A stretch of DNA of 6,597 nt from Anaerolineales bacterium (GCA_030606845.1 JAUWFP010000126.1:1-6597), one strand, 5' to 3'. Positions 1 through 5,526 are shown, counted from the first letter of the stretch. The notes: generated by a model not told the origin, from the letters alone. Numbers and translations: made by a program.

Positions 1-115
1 TCCGCCCATCGCTTTGGCCATCTTTCCTGCTCGGCCACCGTAGGTTTTGAGCGACGAGAAGCAAGCAAGAACCCATTAAATACTGCTGGGAACTTGACAG
101 GTCATTCCATATCAG

Positions 116-137
116 GGGCGCACCCGCGTGTGCGCCC
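116..137. repeat. GC-rich perfect inverted repeat (hairpin)
   Basis: GGGCGCAC (116-123) and GTGCGCCC (130-137) pair perfectly over 8 bp around the 6-base loop CCGCGT. Neither side has a T-run, so it is not a typical intrinsic terminator in either direction. It could be a Rho-assisted stop for something to the left, a protein-binding site or a dispersed palindromic repeat. The sequence alone does not decide. Confidence 0.5.
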
Positions 138-220
138 GAGATGAGGAGATGACGGCCGACACATTATTAACGCAGTGGAGTTGAGCAGCACAAATCTGTT
201 TTGTTATCCACCTAACCATT

Positions 221-265
221 CTTACAGTTTCTTATCTAAGGGTTGCTGTAAGGCCGCTGTAAGGC
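221..265. promoter_or_regulatory. CTGTAAG site cluster, likely response-regulator operator
   Basis: The 10-mer GCTGTAAGGC occurs twice in tandem, at 245-254 and 256-265, with an 11-bp period. An inverted copy of its core, CTTACAG, lies at 221-227. OmpR/PhoB-family response regulators are known to bind direct repeats with an 11-bp period, and their sites often take the place of a -35 box. Here the second repeat falls at the -35 distance from TACTAT (282-287). The regulator is not in the window, so the assignment is inferred from geometry only. Confidence 0.4.
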
Positions 266-281
266 GATGAAGTGTAATATT

Positions 282-287
282 TACTAT
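282..287 (+). promoter_or_regulatory. Candidate -10 element for the small TPR-like gene
   Basis: TACTAT matches the -10 consensus at five of six positions and lies 76 bases before the start codon at 364. TAATAT at 275-280 is an alternative. No consensus -35 precedes either one. The expected -35 position for TACTAT (259-264) lies inside the second CTGTAAG repeat, which would suit an activator-dependent promoter. Confidence 0.3.
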
Positions 288-363
288 AGAAAACCGTTAT
301 CAATAATAGGCACCCAATCAGATCAAATGAATCATATGTTTTAAAACGAGGCAGGAGGCTTGA

Positions 364-570
364 ATGGCACCACAATCACTCACAACAATCGAAGAGGCAA
401 TGGAATTCGCCTCCGATGCCATCTCGCGCGGAGAAATCCAAATAGGAAAAGAAGCCCTAAGCTGGGTTCTGCAGCAATCACCCTCCCATCCAACCGCCTG
501 GATGTGGATGGCGTGCTGCGTTACTGATGAATCCCAGAAGCAGGATTGCTACCGCCGGATACCAAGTTAA
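364..570 (+). CDS. Small TPR-like protein, 68 aa
   Basis: The predicted product is a 68-residue soluble helical protein with no signal peptide or membrane segment. Its first half resembles one TPR helix pair: an AMEFASDAISRGE-like helix, then a second helix carrying EALSWVLQQSP. SPSHPTAWMWMACC follows at about residues 39-52, which matches the 'xPxxxxAWLWLA' core I associate with TPR-type proteins of Chloroflexota. In longer relatives this core is followed by another helix and further domains. Here translation stops soon after QDCYRRIPS, so it is either a natural stand-alone module or the remnant of a longer gene. The start is well supported: AGGAGG (353-358) lies 5 bases before ATG. The gene is a single unit, preceded by the CTGTAAG cluster and followed by a strong terminator at 639. 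Its function is unknown, and protein-protein interaction is a guess from the fold. Confidence 0.65.
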   Translation: MAPQSLTTIEEAMEFASDAISRGEIQIGKEALSWVLQQSPSHPTAWMWMACCVTDESQKQDCYRRIPS

Positions 571-638
571 CAATACAGTTCCTTTTCACGAATTGCCGAG
601 CCAAATTCTCACTAATCCATCATTCTCCTTGAAGCAAA

Positions 639-669
639 CACCCCAGGGTTTCCTGGGGTGAATTTCTTT
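639..669 (+). terminator. Rho-independent terminator after the TPR-like gene
   Basis: CACCCCAGG (639-647) and CCTGGGGTG (652-660) form a perfect 9-bp stem around the tetraloop GTTT. The T-rich tail AATTTCTTT (661-669) follows. It ends the transcript of the 68-aa gene 69 bases after its stop and isolates it from the tRNA unit. Confidence 0.85.
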
Positions 670-730
670 AATTGTATAAGCACCCAAACCCCCCAGAACC
701 TCCCGAAAACTATGTGAAGCACTCTTCGCG

Positions 731-760
731 TTGACCCATTGGTGTAGTTAACGATATACT
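731..760 (+). promoter_or_regulatory. Sigma-70-type promoter of the tRNA-Pro gene
   Basis: The -35 TTGACC (731-736) and -10 TATACT (755-760) each match consensus at five of six positions and are 18 bp apart. Transcription would begin near 766-768, leaving a 5' leader of only a few bases before the mature tRNA end at 771. It is one of the clearest promoters in the window. Confidence 0.8.
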
Positions 761-770
761 CATGGTTCAT

Positions 771-844
771 CGGGGCGTAGCGCAGCCCGGTAGCGCGCAC
801 GGTTCGGGTCCGTGAGGTCGCCGGTTCAAATCCGGCCGCCCCGA
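771..844 (+). tRNA. tRNA-Pro (anticodon CGG)
   Basis: This is a complete cloverleaf of 74 nt. The 7-bp acceptor stem is CGGGGCG (771-777) with CGCCCCG (837-843). The D stem GCGC/GCGC lies at 780-783 and 793-796. The anticodon stem is CACGG/CCGTG (798-802, 810-814), around loop TTCGGGT with anticodon CGG at 805-807. The variable loop is 5 nt, and the T stem GCCGG/CCGGC carries loop TTCAAAT. The C1-G72 pair with discriminator A73 is the known identity signature of bacterial tRNA-Pro. It reads CCG codons. The 3' CCA is not encoded (ACT follows), so it must be added by the CCA-adding enzyme. The gene stands alone, with its own promoter and terminator. Confidence 0.97.
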
Positions 845-850
845 CTGTAG

Positions 851-880
851 AAAAAGGGCAGCATAGAGGCTGCCCTTTTT
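851..880. terminator. Bidirectional terminator between tRNA-Pro and the L,D-transpeptidase gene
   Basis: AAAAAGGGCAGC (851-862) pairs with GCTGCCCTTTTT (869-880) around the 6-base loop ATAGAG (863-868). The GC core is seven pairs, flanked by A on one side and T on the other, so either transcript ends in a U-run. It stops the tRNA 7 bases after its mature end. On the opposite strand it lies 26 bases past the stop of the gene ending at 906. Confidence 0.92.
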
Positions 881-905
881 CCTATCCATTTATGAATACG
901 CGGAT

Positions 906-2468
906 TCAAGATTGAATTTCTACGACCACCCCATCCTCAGCCCAATAATAGAGTTCCTGCGCTGCTCCCAGGTCGAGAATGATGCATCCGTACGAGGCAG
1001 GCTGCCCGAGCACATTCGCCCAGAGCCTGCGTCCCCCGGAGAGCAGCGGCAAGCCATGGATGCCATTCATGAAGCCAGGGACTGCTTCGTAGATGCCCAA
1101 GAAGTGCGGCATATACAGGTCCCAGATAGCAGCATATGCGTTTTCATTATGCGTACTCACCTGGAAAAGCCCGGGCAAGGTTGGTGAATTGGGGATGCCG
1201 GTGCTAACGATATAACTCTTGGAAAGCTCACCACCCTCATAGGTCCACATCCGCTGCTCACGCAAACTGATCACGATGCGCTTCTCTGGAATCACCGGAA
1301 GTGTGAGCATGTCATCCTTCGGCGGAACGATCAGAGTCTCTCCTGGAACAAGACCAGAAACTGCAAGGTCTGGATTGAACTCGTGCAGCTTCCAATAGGG
1401 CATTCCAATTTTAAAGCTTATCGAGACCAGATTGTCATCAGGCTCTACGACGTAAGTGCCGGGCAAATACTCGATGACGAGCGTTTCCGTCTCCTTTCCC
1501 AATAAGCCAGACCGCAGGGCTTCTTCGACAACATCATTGTCCAACCCCCGCTCCTCTCCTAAGGACGCTTCGATTTCCATGACGTACCTGGAAAGGCTCT
1601 CGTCGTGAAGGGAGACTTTAAGTTGCTCTCCTTCAGATTCGATGTTGATCCAGGAGGCGATCAAGACAGGTTCCGGAGACCAGACAAAGCGCTCATCCGT
1701 GACAGGATCATAGGCGCTAATTGTCGGACTTGAACCAAGAAGACTCTGCACCATCTCAGCTTGGCTGGTGACATCCTGGCGGCGCGCGGGGTTCTCGATC
1801 GTGAAGAAGGGGACCAATTGGTGATCTAGCAAAACTGCTTCCGGCTCTTCGGCGAGCATGTGTAGACTGCCAGCCACATCCAGCGTTCTTCCGGGCAGGC
1901 TCTCTGTTTGCACCAAGCGCTCCTCATCCAAATTCAAGTCCGCATCACGGGGAGCAATATAAACCCGCTCAGCCCAATGCTTGAGACCTTGTTTTGCTAA
2001 AACGAGATCCAACTCAACCACCGGATCAATTTCAGCTCCATACTTGAGAACTCCCAGCATGGCGCCAACACTTTCTACAAAATTTCCGGATCGTCCCAGG
2101 GCGTAGGCATTGGCTATGGACTCATCCACAGCAACGCGCAGCCCGAGCTCTGAAGGTGCAATTTCCCATGAATGCGAAGGAGTGGTCATAACGAACGCCT
2201 GGAGGTTTAAATCTTCATTCCAAGTTTTTTGGAGATCTCGAGCAGCATCGTCCGGCAGAAGCCCTCCGACTGAAACCCCGCCAACCGCGATCCCCGGCAG
2301 AATCTCATCCGTTATTTGGAAGTAGCAGTATGATCCCAGTGTTAGCAAAACAGGCGCGGATACAAATGCTATGATGCCAAGTATCAAAAGCATTACGAAA
2401 CGCGTAAAGATGCCAGCGACTCGCCGGATTATTCGGTTCTTAGAAGAAGCTGACCCATCTGAAATCAT
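906..2468 (-). CDS. L,D-transpeptidase with VanW-type linker and LysM domain
   Basis: This is a predicted membrane-anchored cell-wall enzyme of 520 aa, with a short basic N-terminus and one membrane segment at about 22-48. PGIAVGGVSVGG (58-69) is the sequence typical of VanW/PG_binding_4 proteins, and the region to about 300 would be the peptidoglycan-binding-like modules. A LysM-like domain (YVVEPDDNL to ETLIVPP) covers about 339-383. The YkuD catalytic domain runs from about 396 to the end. YkuD enzymes form peptidoglycan cross-links by Cys acyl-transfer. The likely catalytic residues are His471 (NGIHG) and Cys495 (SYGCII). The motif differs from the usual SHGCIR/N form: Tyr replaces His493, and Ile replaces the Arg/Asn after C-I. 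The His-to-Ser gap is also a few residues longer than usual. The start ATG has GAGG four bases upstream. The gene converges on the tRNA and diverges from the zinc-ribbon gene at 2795. The domain calls are firm. Activity is likely but unproven. Confidence 0.9.
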   Translation of the reverse strand: MISDGSASSKNRIIRRVAGIFTRFVMLLILGIIAFVSAPVLLTLGSYCYFQITDEILPGIAVGGVSVGGLLPDDAARDLQKTWNEDLNLQAFVMTTPSHSWEIAPSELGLRVAVDESIANAYALGRSGNFVESVGAMLGVLKYGAEIDPVVELDLVLAKQGLKHWAERVYIAPRDADLNLDEERLVQTESLPGRTLDVAGSLHMLAEEPEAVLLDHQLVPFFTIENPARRQDVTSQAEMVQSLLGSSPTISAYDPVTDERFVWSPEPVLIASWINIESEGEQLKVSLHDESLSRYVMEIEASLGEERGLDNDVVEEALRSGLLGKETETLVIEYLPGTYVVEPDDNLVSISFKIGMPYWKLHEFNPDLAVSGLVPGETLIVPPKDDMLTLPVIPEKRIVISLREQRMWTYEGGELSKSYIVSTGIPNSPTLPGLFQVSTHNENAYAAIWDLYMPHFLGIYEAVPGFMNGIHGLPLLSGGRRLWANVLGQPASYGCIILDLGAAQELYYWAEDGVVVEIQS

Positions 2469-2474
2469 GATTCC

Positions 2475-2684
2475 TCAGCGCATTAGTCCGAATGCTCCAC
2501 TGCTCGTGAAGCAAGCACGAGATGACAGTATGAAGCACAAAGGCTCAAGTCCGCACACAAATGATGCAAGTGGCTTGCCAGCGTGCAGAAGCGTCCGATC
2601 AACGACACCTGAGTAAGAATTCTGCCCGGGTTTGATCCATCTCTGGAGCAAGTTCGGGATTGACGAGCTGCCACTATTCTCCAT
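2475..2684 (-). CDS. Possible 69-aa leader ORF upstream of the L,D-transpeptidase
   Basis: This small ORF is weakly supported. In its favour, the ATG at 2684 has GAGGG five bases upstream. The TGA at 2475-2477 overlaps the ribosome binding site of the next gene (TGAGGAATCATG), with six bases between stop and start, the usual geometry of translational coupling. A TAGAAT -10 lies upstream at 2736-2741. Against it, the product (MENSGSSSIPNLL to SSGAFGLMR) is Ser-rich with three scattered cysteines, has no clear membrane segment or domain, and resembles nothing I know. A second minus-strand ORF (2483-2674) overlaps it in another frame, so chance openness is likely here. It may be a small unknown protein, a regulatory leader or noise. 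Confidence 0.27.
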   Translation of the reverse strand: MENSGSSSIPNLLQRWIKPGQNSYSGVVDRTLLHAGKPLASFVCGLEPLCFILSSRACFTSSGAFGLMR

Positions 2685-2735
2685 TCTTGCCCTCTTCAAT
2701 CTGAATCAAAATGGCAAAATCTTGGAATGAACGGT

Positions 2736-2741
2736 ATTCTA
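2736..2741 (-). promoter_or_regulatory. Candidate minus-strand -10 for the L,D-transpeptidase unit
   Basis: On the minus strand this reads TAGAAT, five of six against the -10 consensus. No good -35 is present at 16-18 bp. TTGGTG occurs at a 20-bp spacing (2762-2767), which is long. Transcription would begin near 2729, leaving about 45 bases before the candidate ORF at 2684 or about 260 before the transpeptidase start. Confidence 0.3.
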
Positions 2742-2747
2742 CTGCCA

Positions 2748-2753
2748 TATAAT
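2748..2753 (+). promoter_or_regulatory. Consensus -10 (TATAAT) of the zinc-ribbon gene
   Basis: TATAAT is a perfect match to the sigma-70 -10 consensus and lies 41 bases before the start codon at 2795. The best -35-like hexamer, TTGGAA (2722-2727), is 20 bp away, longer than optimal. Transcription should start near 2760, inside the palindrome at 2753-2769. Confidence 0.65.
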
Positions 2754-2769
2754 ATTGGTTGCACCAATA
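2753..2769. promoter_or_regulatory. 17-bp palindrome over the expected transcription start, likely operator
   Basis: TATTGGT (2753-2759) and ACCAATA (2763-2769) are perfect inverted 7-mers separated by TGC. The palindrome overlaps the last base of TATAAT and spans the predicted +1, the classic position for a repressor site. It also lies just upstream of the candidate minus-strand -10 at 2736-2741, so one regulator could control both divergent genes. Read as RNA, it could instead form a small 5' hairpin. The binding protein is unknown. Confidence 0.5.
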
Positions 2770-2783
2770 CTTGTATGGCGGGC

Positions 2784-2789
2784 GGAGGA
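2784..2789 (+). promoter_or_regulatory. Ribosome binding site fixing the zinc-ribbon gene start
   Basis: GGAGGA lies five bases before the ATG at 2795. A longer reading from an ATG at 2759 lacks a comparable site, would begin at about the predicted transcription start, and adds 12 residues unlike the conserved part. The start at 2795 is therefore preferred. Confidence 0.85.
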
Positions 2790-2794
2790 TTGGT

Positions 2795-3862
2795 ATGACG
2801 AAAAAAACGATTGGATATGTAAAACTCGCGTGGACTTGCCCTCGTTGTGAGAGCGAAAACTACGGCCCAAGAAAGTTCTGCAACGGCTGCGGAGCGCCGC
2901 AACCAAAAAACGTTGAATTCCACCAAGCTGCACAGGAAGTATTGCTAACAGACAAAGCGGAGATCGCCCGCGCGAAAGCTGGTCCTGACGTCCACTGTCC
3001 TTACTGTCATGCAAGAAATCCTGGTGATGCATCGTTCTGCAGCGCTTGCGGAGGGAACCTTGAGAGCGGCGAAGCTCGCCCGAGCGGTGCTGTCCTCGGG
3101 GCGTATCGGAAAGACAAGCAGCTCGACGTCAATTGCCCCTCCTGCGCAACACTCAACCCCGCGAACGCGCATACTTGCGCTGGTTGCGGCGCCAGCCTGG
3201 CAAAACCGAAACCGGCATCCAGGGAAATCAAAGAACCGAAAAAACGAACACCGATCGGCATCGCCATTGGCATTGGTGCGCTTTGCCTGATCGCCGGCAT
3301 CGTATGGATATTTCTATCCCAGCGGACGGAAGAACATATCGGAACCGTGGAAGATGTGGCCTGGATGCGCTCAATTCCCATTGAAGCCCTTGTCGATATT
3401 AAGGATGAGGGATGGTTGGATGAGATCCCCACGGACGCCGAAATTGGTTCATGCACCGATACGCACCGTGAAACAGTCGCTGAACCCGTACACAACTCAG
3501 TCGAGGTTTGCGGCACACCCTATACTGTAGACACAGGAACCGGCCACGGAGAAGTTGTGCAGGACTGTGTGTATAAAGTCTACAGTGATTGGTGTATCTA
3601 CACGGTTGTCGACTGGGGAGTCATCGATTCGGTCACACTGACTGGCGCAGATCTTTACCCAATATGGCCTGAAGCACAGTTAGCGGAAAATCATCGGTTC
3701 GGCGTCGGTGAAGAACGCTTTGAAATCACACTCTCAACGGATGATGACACGTTCACATACACCATCTATGATCCGGTCGAATTCATCCAGTTTCAGCAGG
3801 GCACAACGTGGATCCTGAATATCAATTCATTCGGTCAATTGGTATCCGTAGATAAACCCTAG
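2795..3862 (+). CDS. Membrane protein with three N-terminal zinc fingers/ribbons
   Basis: The product is 355 aa from the preferred start. It has three four-Cys zinc modules: C15/C18/C29/C32, C68/C71/C82/C85 and C114/C117/C128/C131. A Lys-rich linker (about 138-151) leads to one hydrophobic segment (about 152-175), then a C-terminal domain of about 180 residues. The first module also fits the RanBP2-type pattern (Trp two before C15, Asn22 between the Cys pairs, Pro37 after). The other two are plain zinc ribbons. The C-terminal domain has four cysteines (220, 239, 258, 267) and conserved-looking stretches such as CGTPYTVDTGTGHGEVVQDC. With a cytoplasmic N-terminus, by the positive-inside rule, this domain would lie outside and could be disulfide-bonded. 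I recall similar uncharacterised proteins from Anaerolineae, but the function is unknown. Sensing or membrane scaffolding is a guess. adk follows in the same direction after 159 bases with no strong terminator between, so read-through is possible. Confidence 0.88.
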   Translation: MTKKTIGYVKLAWTCPRCESENYGPRKFCNGCGAPQPKNVEFHQAAQEVLLTDKAEIARAKAGPDVHCPYCHARNPGDASFCSACGGNLESGEARPSGAVLGAYRKDKQLDVNCPSCATLNPANAHTCAGCGASLAKPKPASREIKEPKKRTPIGIAIGIGALCLIAGIVWIFLSQRTEEHIGTVEDVAWMRSIPIEALVDIKDEGWLDEIPTDAEIGSCTDTHRETVAEPVHNSVEVCGTPYTVDTGTGHGEVVQDCVYKVYSDWCIYTVVDWGVIDSVTLTGADLYPIWPEAQLAENHRFGVGEERFEITLSTDDDTFTYTIYDPVEFIQFQQGTTWILNINSFGQLVSVDKP

Positions 3863-3941
3863 TAAGTACTCATCCCATGTGTCTTCACTTTTCAGCACCC
3901 CGAACTTATCCGATCAAAGCTTTCCTGTGTTATGCCGGATT

Positions 3942-3954
3942 CAATTCGCAATTG
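3942..3954. repeat. Short inverted repeat upstream of adk
   Basis: CAATT-CGC-AATTG is a perfect 5-bp inverted repeat, 68 bases before the adk start and inside the 159-base gap after the zinc-ribbon gene. It is AT-rich and short, so it may be chance. An operator is possible, but no clear promoter elements accompany it. Confidence 0.25.
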
Positions 3955-4021
3955 GAAGACATGGCATCACGTTGGATGACCGTTAGCGGTTTTCCCCCGC
4001 TCCGGATTATAAGGAGGCAAG

Positions 4022-4675
4022 ATGTACCTCATCCTTCTAGGACCACCAGGATCTGGTAAAGGTACGCAGGCGGAACGATTATGTAAGCAATTGGATCTTC
4101 CACATGTTTCAAGTGGTGATTTATTTCGCGACCACTTGAAGCGGGAGACCGATCTGGGCAAATTGGCGCGGAGCTATATGGACATTGGCCAACTTGTTCC
4201 CGATGACGTCACAATTGCTATGGTCAAAGAACGTCTCTCTAGATCGGATTGCCGTGGCGGTACGATCCTTGATGGATTCCCCCGAACCCAGGCACAGGCA
4301 GAAGCTCTGGATTTAATCCTCCAAGGGCTCGGGCAGCAACTCACCGGTGTGTTATTTATTGAGGTTCCGGATGATGTCCTTATCGAGCGCTTATCGGGCA
4401 GACGCATCTGTCGGAATTGTCAAGCACCCTACCACGTCCTTTTTAGTCCACCACGCGAAGCGCAAAAGTGTGATCTGTGCGCAGGAGAACTATATCAGCG
4501 TGATGATGATCAACCGGAAACGATAAAAGCCCGCATAGATGTTTATCATGAACAGACCGCCCCACTCATCAAGTTCTATCAAGCTGCAAATCTCCTGCAC
4601 GAAGTCGATGGGAATACGGATATCGGCCGGGTGACGGATGCCCTGCTCACGATCATACGCAGTCTCCAGCAGTAA
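4022..4675 (+). CDS. Adenylate kinase, zinc-binding long-LID type
   Basis: This cytoplasmic enzyme of 217 aa, the normal length for the long form, catalyses ATP + AMP = 2 ADP and so controls adenylate balance. The P-loop GPPGSGKGT is at 7-15. The AMP-site motifs are SSGDLFR (30-36) and the family signature LDGFPRTQ (83-90). The LID covers about 126-165 and holds four cysteines, C130/C133 and C150/C153, the zinc-binding arrangement known from Gram-positive and many other adenylate kinases. RDDDQPET (160-167) and Arg171 supply the expected LID/core arginine region. The start is firm: AAGGAGG (4011-4017) ends four bases before ATG. In many bacteria adk lies in the ribosomal protein cluster beside secY, map or infA. 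Here it lies between a membrane-protein gene and sodA, so it has either been relocated or is an extra copy. All key residues appear intact. Confidence 0.97.
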   Translation: MYLILLGPPGSGKGTQAERLCKQLDLPHVSSGDLFRDHLKRETDLGKLARSYMDIGQLVPDDVTIAMVKERLSRSDCRGGTILDGFPRTQAQAEALDLILQGLGQQLTGVLFIEVPDDVLIERLSGRRICRNCQAPYHVLFSPPREAQKCDLCAGELYQRDDDQPETIKARIDVYHEQTAPLIKFYQAANLLHEVDGNTDIGRVTDALLTIIRSLQQ

Positions 4676-4715
4676 GCATCCATCGATAAAAGAGATAAAT
4701 TAAGAGTAATCAAAC

Positions 4716-4740
4716 GGGGCTGCCCTTATTGGACAGCCCC
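4716..4740. terminator. Hairpin terminator between convergent adk and sodA
   Basis: GGGGCTG (4716-4722) pairs with CAGCCCC (4734-4740). Inside lie a C-A mismatch, two further C-G pairs and the loop TTATT. The plus-strand tail TCTT is short. The minus-strand tail reads GTTTGATT, somewhat more T-rich. It lies 41 bases after the adk stop and 60 bases beyond the sodA stop, so it probably ends both transcripts. Confidence 0.75.
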
Positions 4741-4799
4741 TCTTAGGGTCGATGTATTTCGTGAAGGGGGGAGGCCACCTTCATGAAGCTGGGTCTGGA

Positions 4800-5495
4800 T
4801 TAATCAAACAGATCCTTCCAGCCCTTCTGGAGCTTGCTCCACTGGTCATCCGCCCAATCGACAACCTGCCCTACGCCCGCTTCGACCTTCATCATCGTGA
4901 AATTGTAGGACACGGCATCCCATTTGACTACGTTCCACCATGCGGCGACGTAATCGACTCTACGGTTCTGGTAGTTCAGGTAATAGGCATGCTCCCAGAC
5001 ATCCAGCCCCAGTAAAGGCGCCAGCCCTTCAGAAAGGGGATTGTCTTGATTTGCCGTGCTCTTTACGAGCAGCTTGCCGTCTTTATCCGCACAGAGCCAG
5101 GCCCATCCGCTGCCGAAGCGCGTCATCGCCGCCTTCGAAAACACCTCTTTGAAAGCGTCGAAAGAGCCAAAGTCTGCAGCAATCGCGTCACCCAGTTTTC
5201 CATCCAGCTCCCCGCCGCCCTTTGGGCTCATGCTGTGCCAGAAGAAGGAGTGGTTCACATAACCACCGCCATTGTTGCGTACAGCCGTGCGAATTTCCTC
5301 GGGAACTATGTCCAGATGGGCCAAAATGAATTCCACCGGTTTTTTCGCCAGGTCATCGTATCCTTCAAGAGCTTTATTTAAATTGTTCGTGTATCCTTGG
5401 TGGTGCTTCGTGTAATGGATCTCCATTGTACGAGCATCAATGTGTGGTTCCAGTTCATCGAACTCATACGGCAATTTGGGTAGTTTGTGCGTCAT
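4800..5495 (-). CDS. Superoxide dismutase, Mn-type of the Fe/Mn family
   Basis: This enzyme converts superoxide to oxygen and hydrogen peroxide and has no signal peptide, so it is cytoplasmic. The length is 231 aa. All four metal ligands are present: His27 (MEIHYTKHH), His82 (GGYVNHSFFW), Asp165 and His169 (LDVWEHAYY). GGGYVNHSFFW and Gln150 in TANQDNPL put the outer-sphere Gln in the position typical of MnSOD. FeSOD would carry Gln near the first helix, so Mn is predicted, although cambialistic use cannot be excluded. The domain proper ends near SYNFTMM. A tail of about 28 residues rich in Trp, Lys and Asp follows, somewhat longer than in E. coli SodA (206 aa). The frame is open for 48 further upstream codons, but GAGGAGG five bases before the ATG at 5495 and family alignment from MTHKLPKLPY fix the start. 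The gene converges on adk and diverges from the permease gene. Confidence 0.95.
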   Translation of the reverse strand: MTHKLPKLPYEFDELEPHIDARTMEIHYTKHHQGYTNNLNKALEGYDDLAKKPVEFILAHLDIVPEEIRTAVRNNGGGYVNHSFFWHSMSPKGGGELDGKLGDAIAADFGSFDAFKEVFSKAAMTRFGSGWAWLCADKDGKLLVKSTANQDNPLSEGLAPLLGLDVWEHAYYLNYQNRRVDYVAAWWNVVKWDAVSYNFTMMKVEAGVGQVVDWADDQWSKLQKGWKDLFD

Positions 5496-5500
5496 GTTTT

Positions 5501-5507
5501 CCTCCTC
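5501..5507 (-). promoter_or_regulatory. Ribosome binding site fixing the sodA start
   Basis: On the minus strand this reads GAGGAGG, five bases (AAAAC) before the ATG at 5495. It rules out the longer open frame from 5639, whose extra residues do not resemble superoxide dismutase and would span the promoter. Confidence 0.88.
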
Positions 5508-5526
5508 GATATTTTTCGATACACGC

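Larger units (their letters stand above)
1..363. other. Intergenic stretch without a convincing gene
   Basis: The left 363 bases contain no ORF that I can support. One plus frame is open from base 1 to a TGA at 142-144, but its 47-residue translation is basic, has no start inside the window and resembles no family I know. On the minus strand an ATG at 19-21 would leave only seven codons before the edge and has a badly spaced Shine-Dalgarno. What the stretch does hold is a GC-rich hairpin at 116-137, a cluster of CTGTAAG sites at 221-265 and a weak promoter-like segment at 275-287. It is best read as the 5' control region of the gene at 364, plus unassigned sequence to its left. Confidence 0.6.

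Noticed and set aside
1..21. Minus-strand ATG at 19-21 opening a gene off the left edge
   Set aside because: Only seven codons are visible and the AGGA upstream is too close to the start to count as evidence.
204..212. TTATCCACC, eight of nine bases of a DnaA box
   Set aside because: It is a single copy with no cluster, no AT-rich unwinding region and no dnaA or dnaN nearby. One near-match is expected by chance.
612..800. 62-codon minus-strand ORF
   Set aside because: It spans the terminator at 639, the tRNA promoter and part of the tRNA, and its product is unlike any protein family.
2759..2794. Upstream ATG start for the zinc-ribbon gene
   Set aside because: It lies at the predicted transcription start inside the palindrome and has no Shine-Dalgarno, whereas GGAGGA precedes the ATG at 2795.
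3007..3516. 169-codon minus-strand ORF inside the zinc-ribbon gene
   Set aside because: It lies antisense to a well-supported coding frame with clear zinc motifs. Its product is low in information and matches nothing.
3979..4001. Small hairpins (ACCG/CGGT or AGCGG/CCGCT) before adk as a terminator
   Set aside because: The stems are four to five pairs and mutually exclusive, and the following tract is TTTCCCCC, too weak for an intrinsic terminator.
3877..4059. 60-codon plus-strand ORF before adk
   Set aside because: It overlaps the adk start in another frame, lacks a ribosome binding site and has no recognisable sequence. It contains the adk Shine-Dalgarno.
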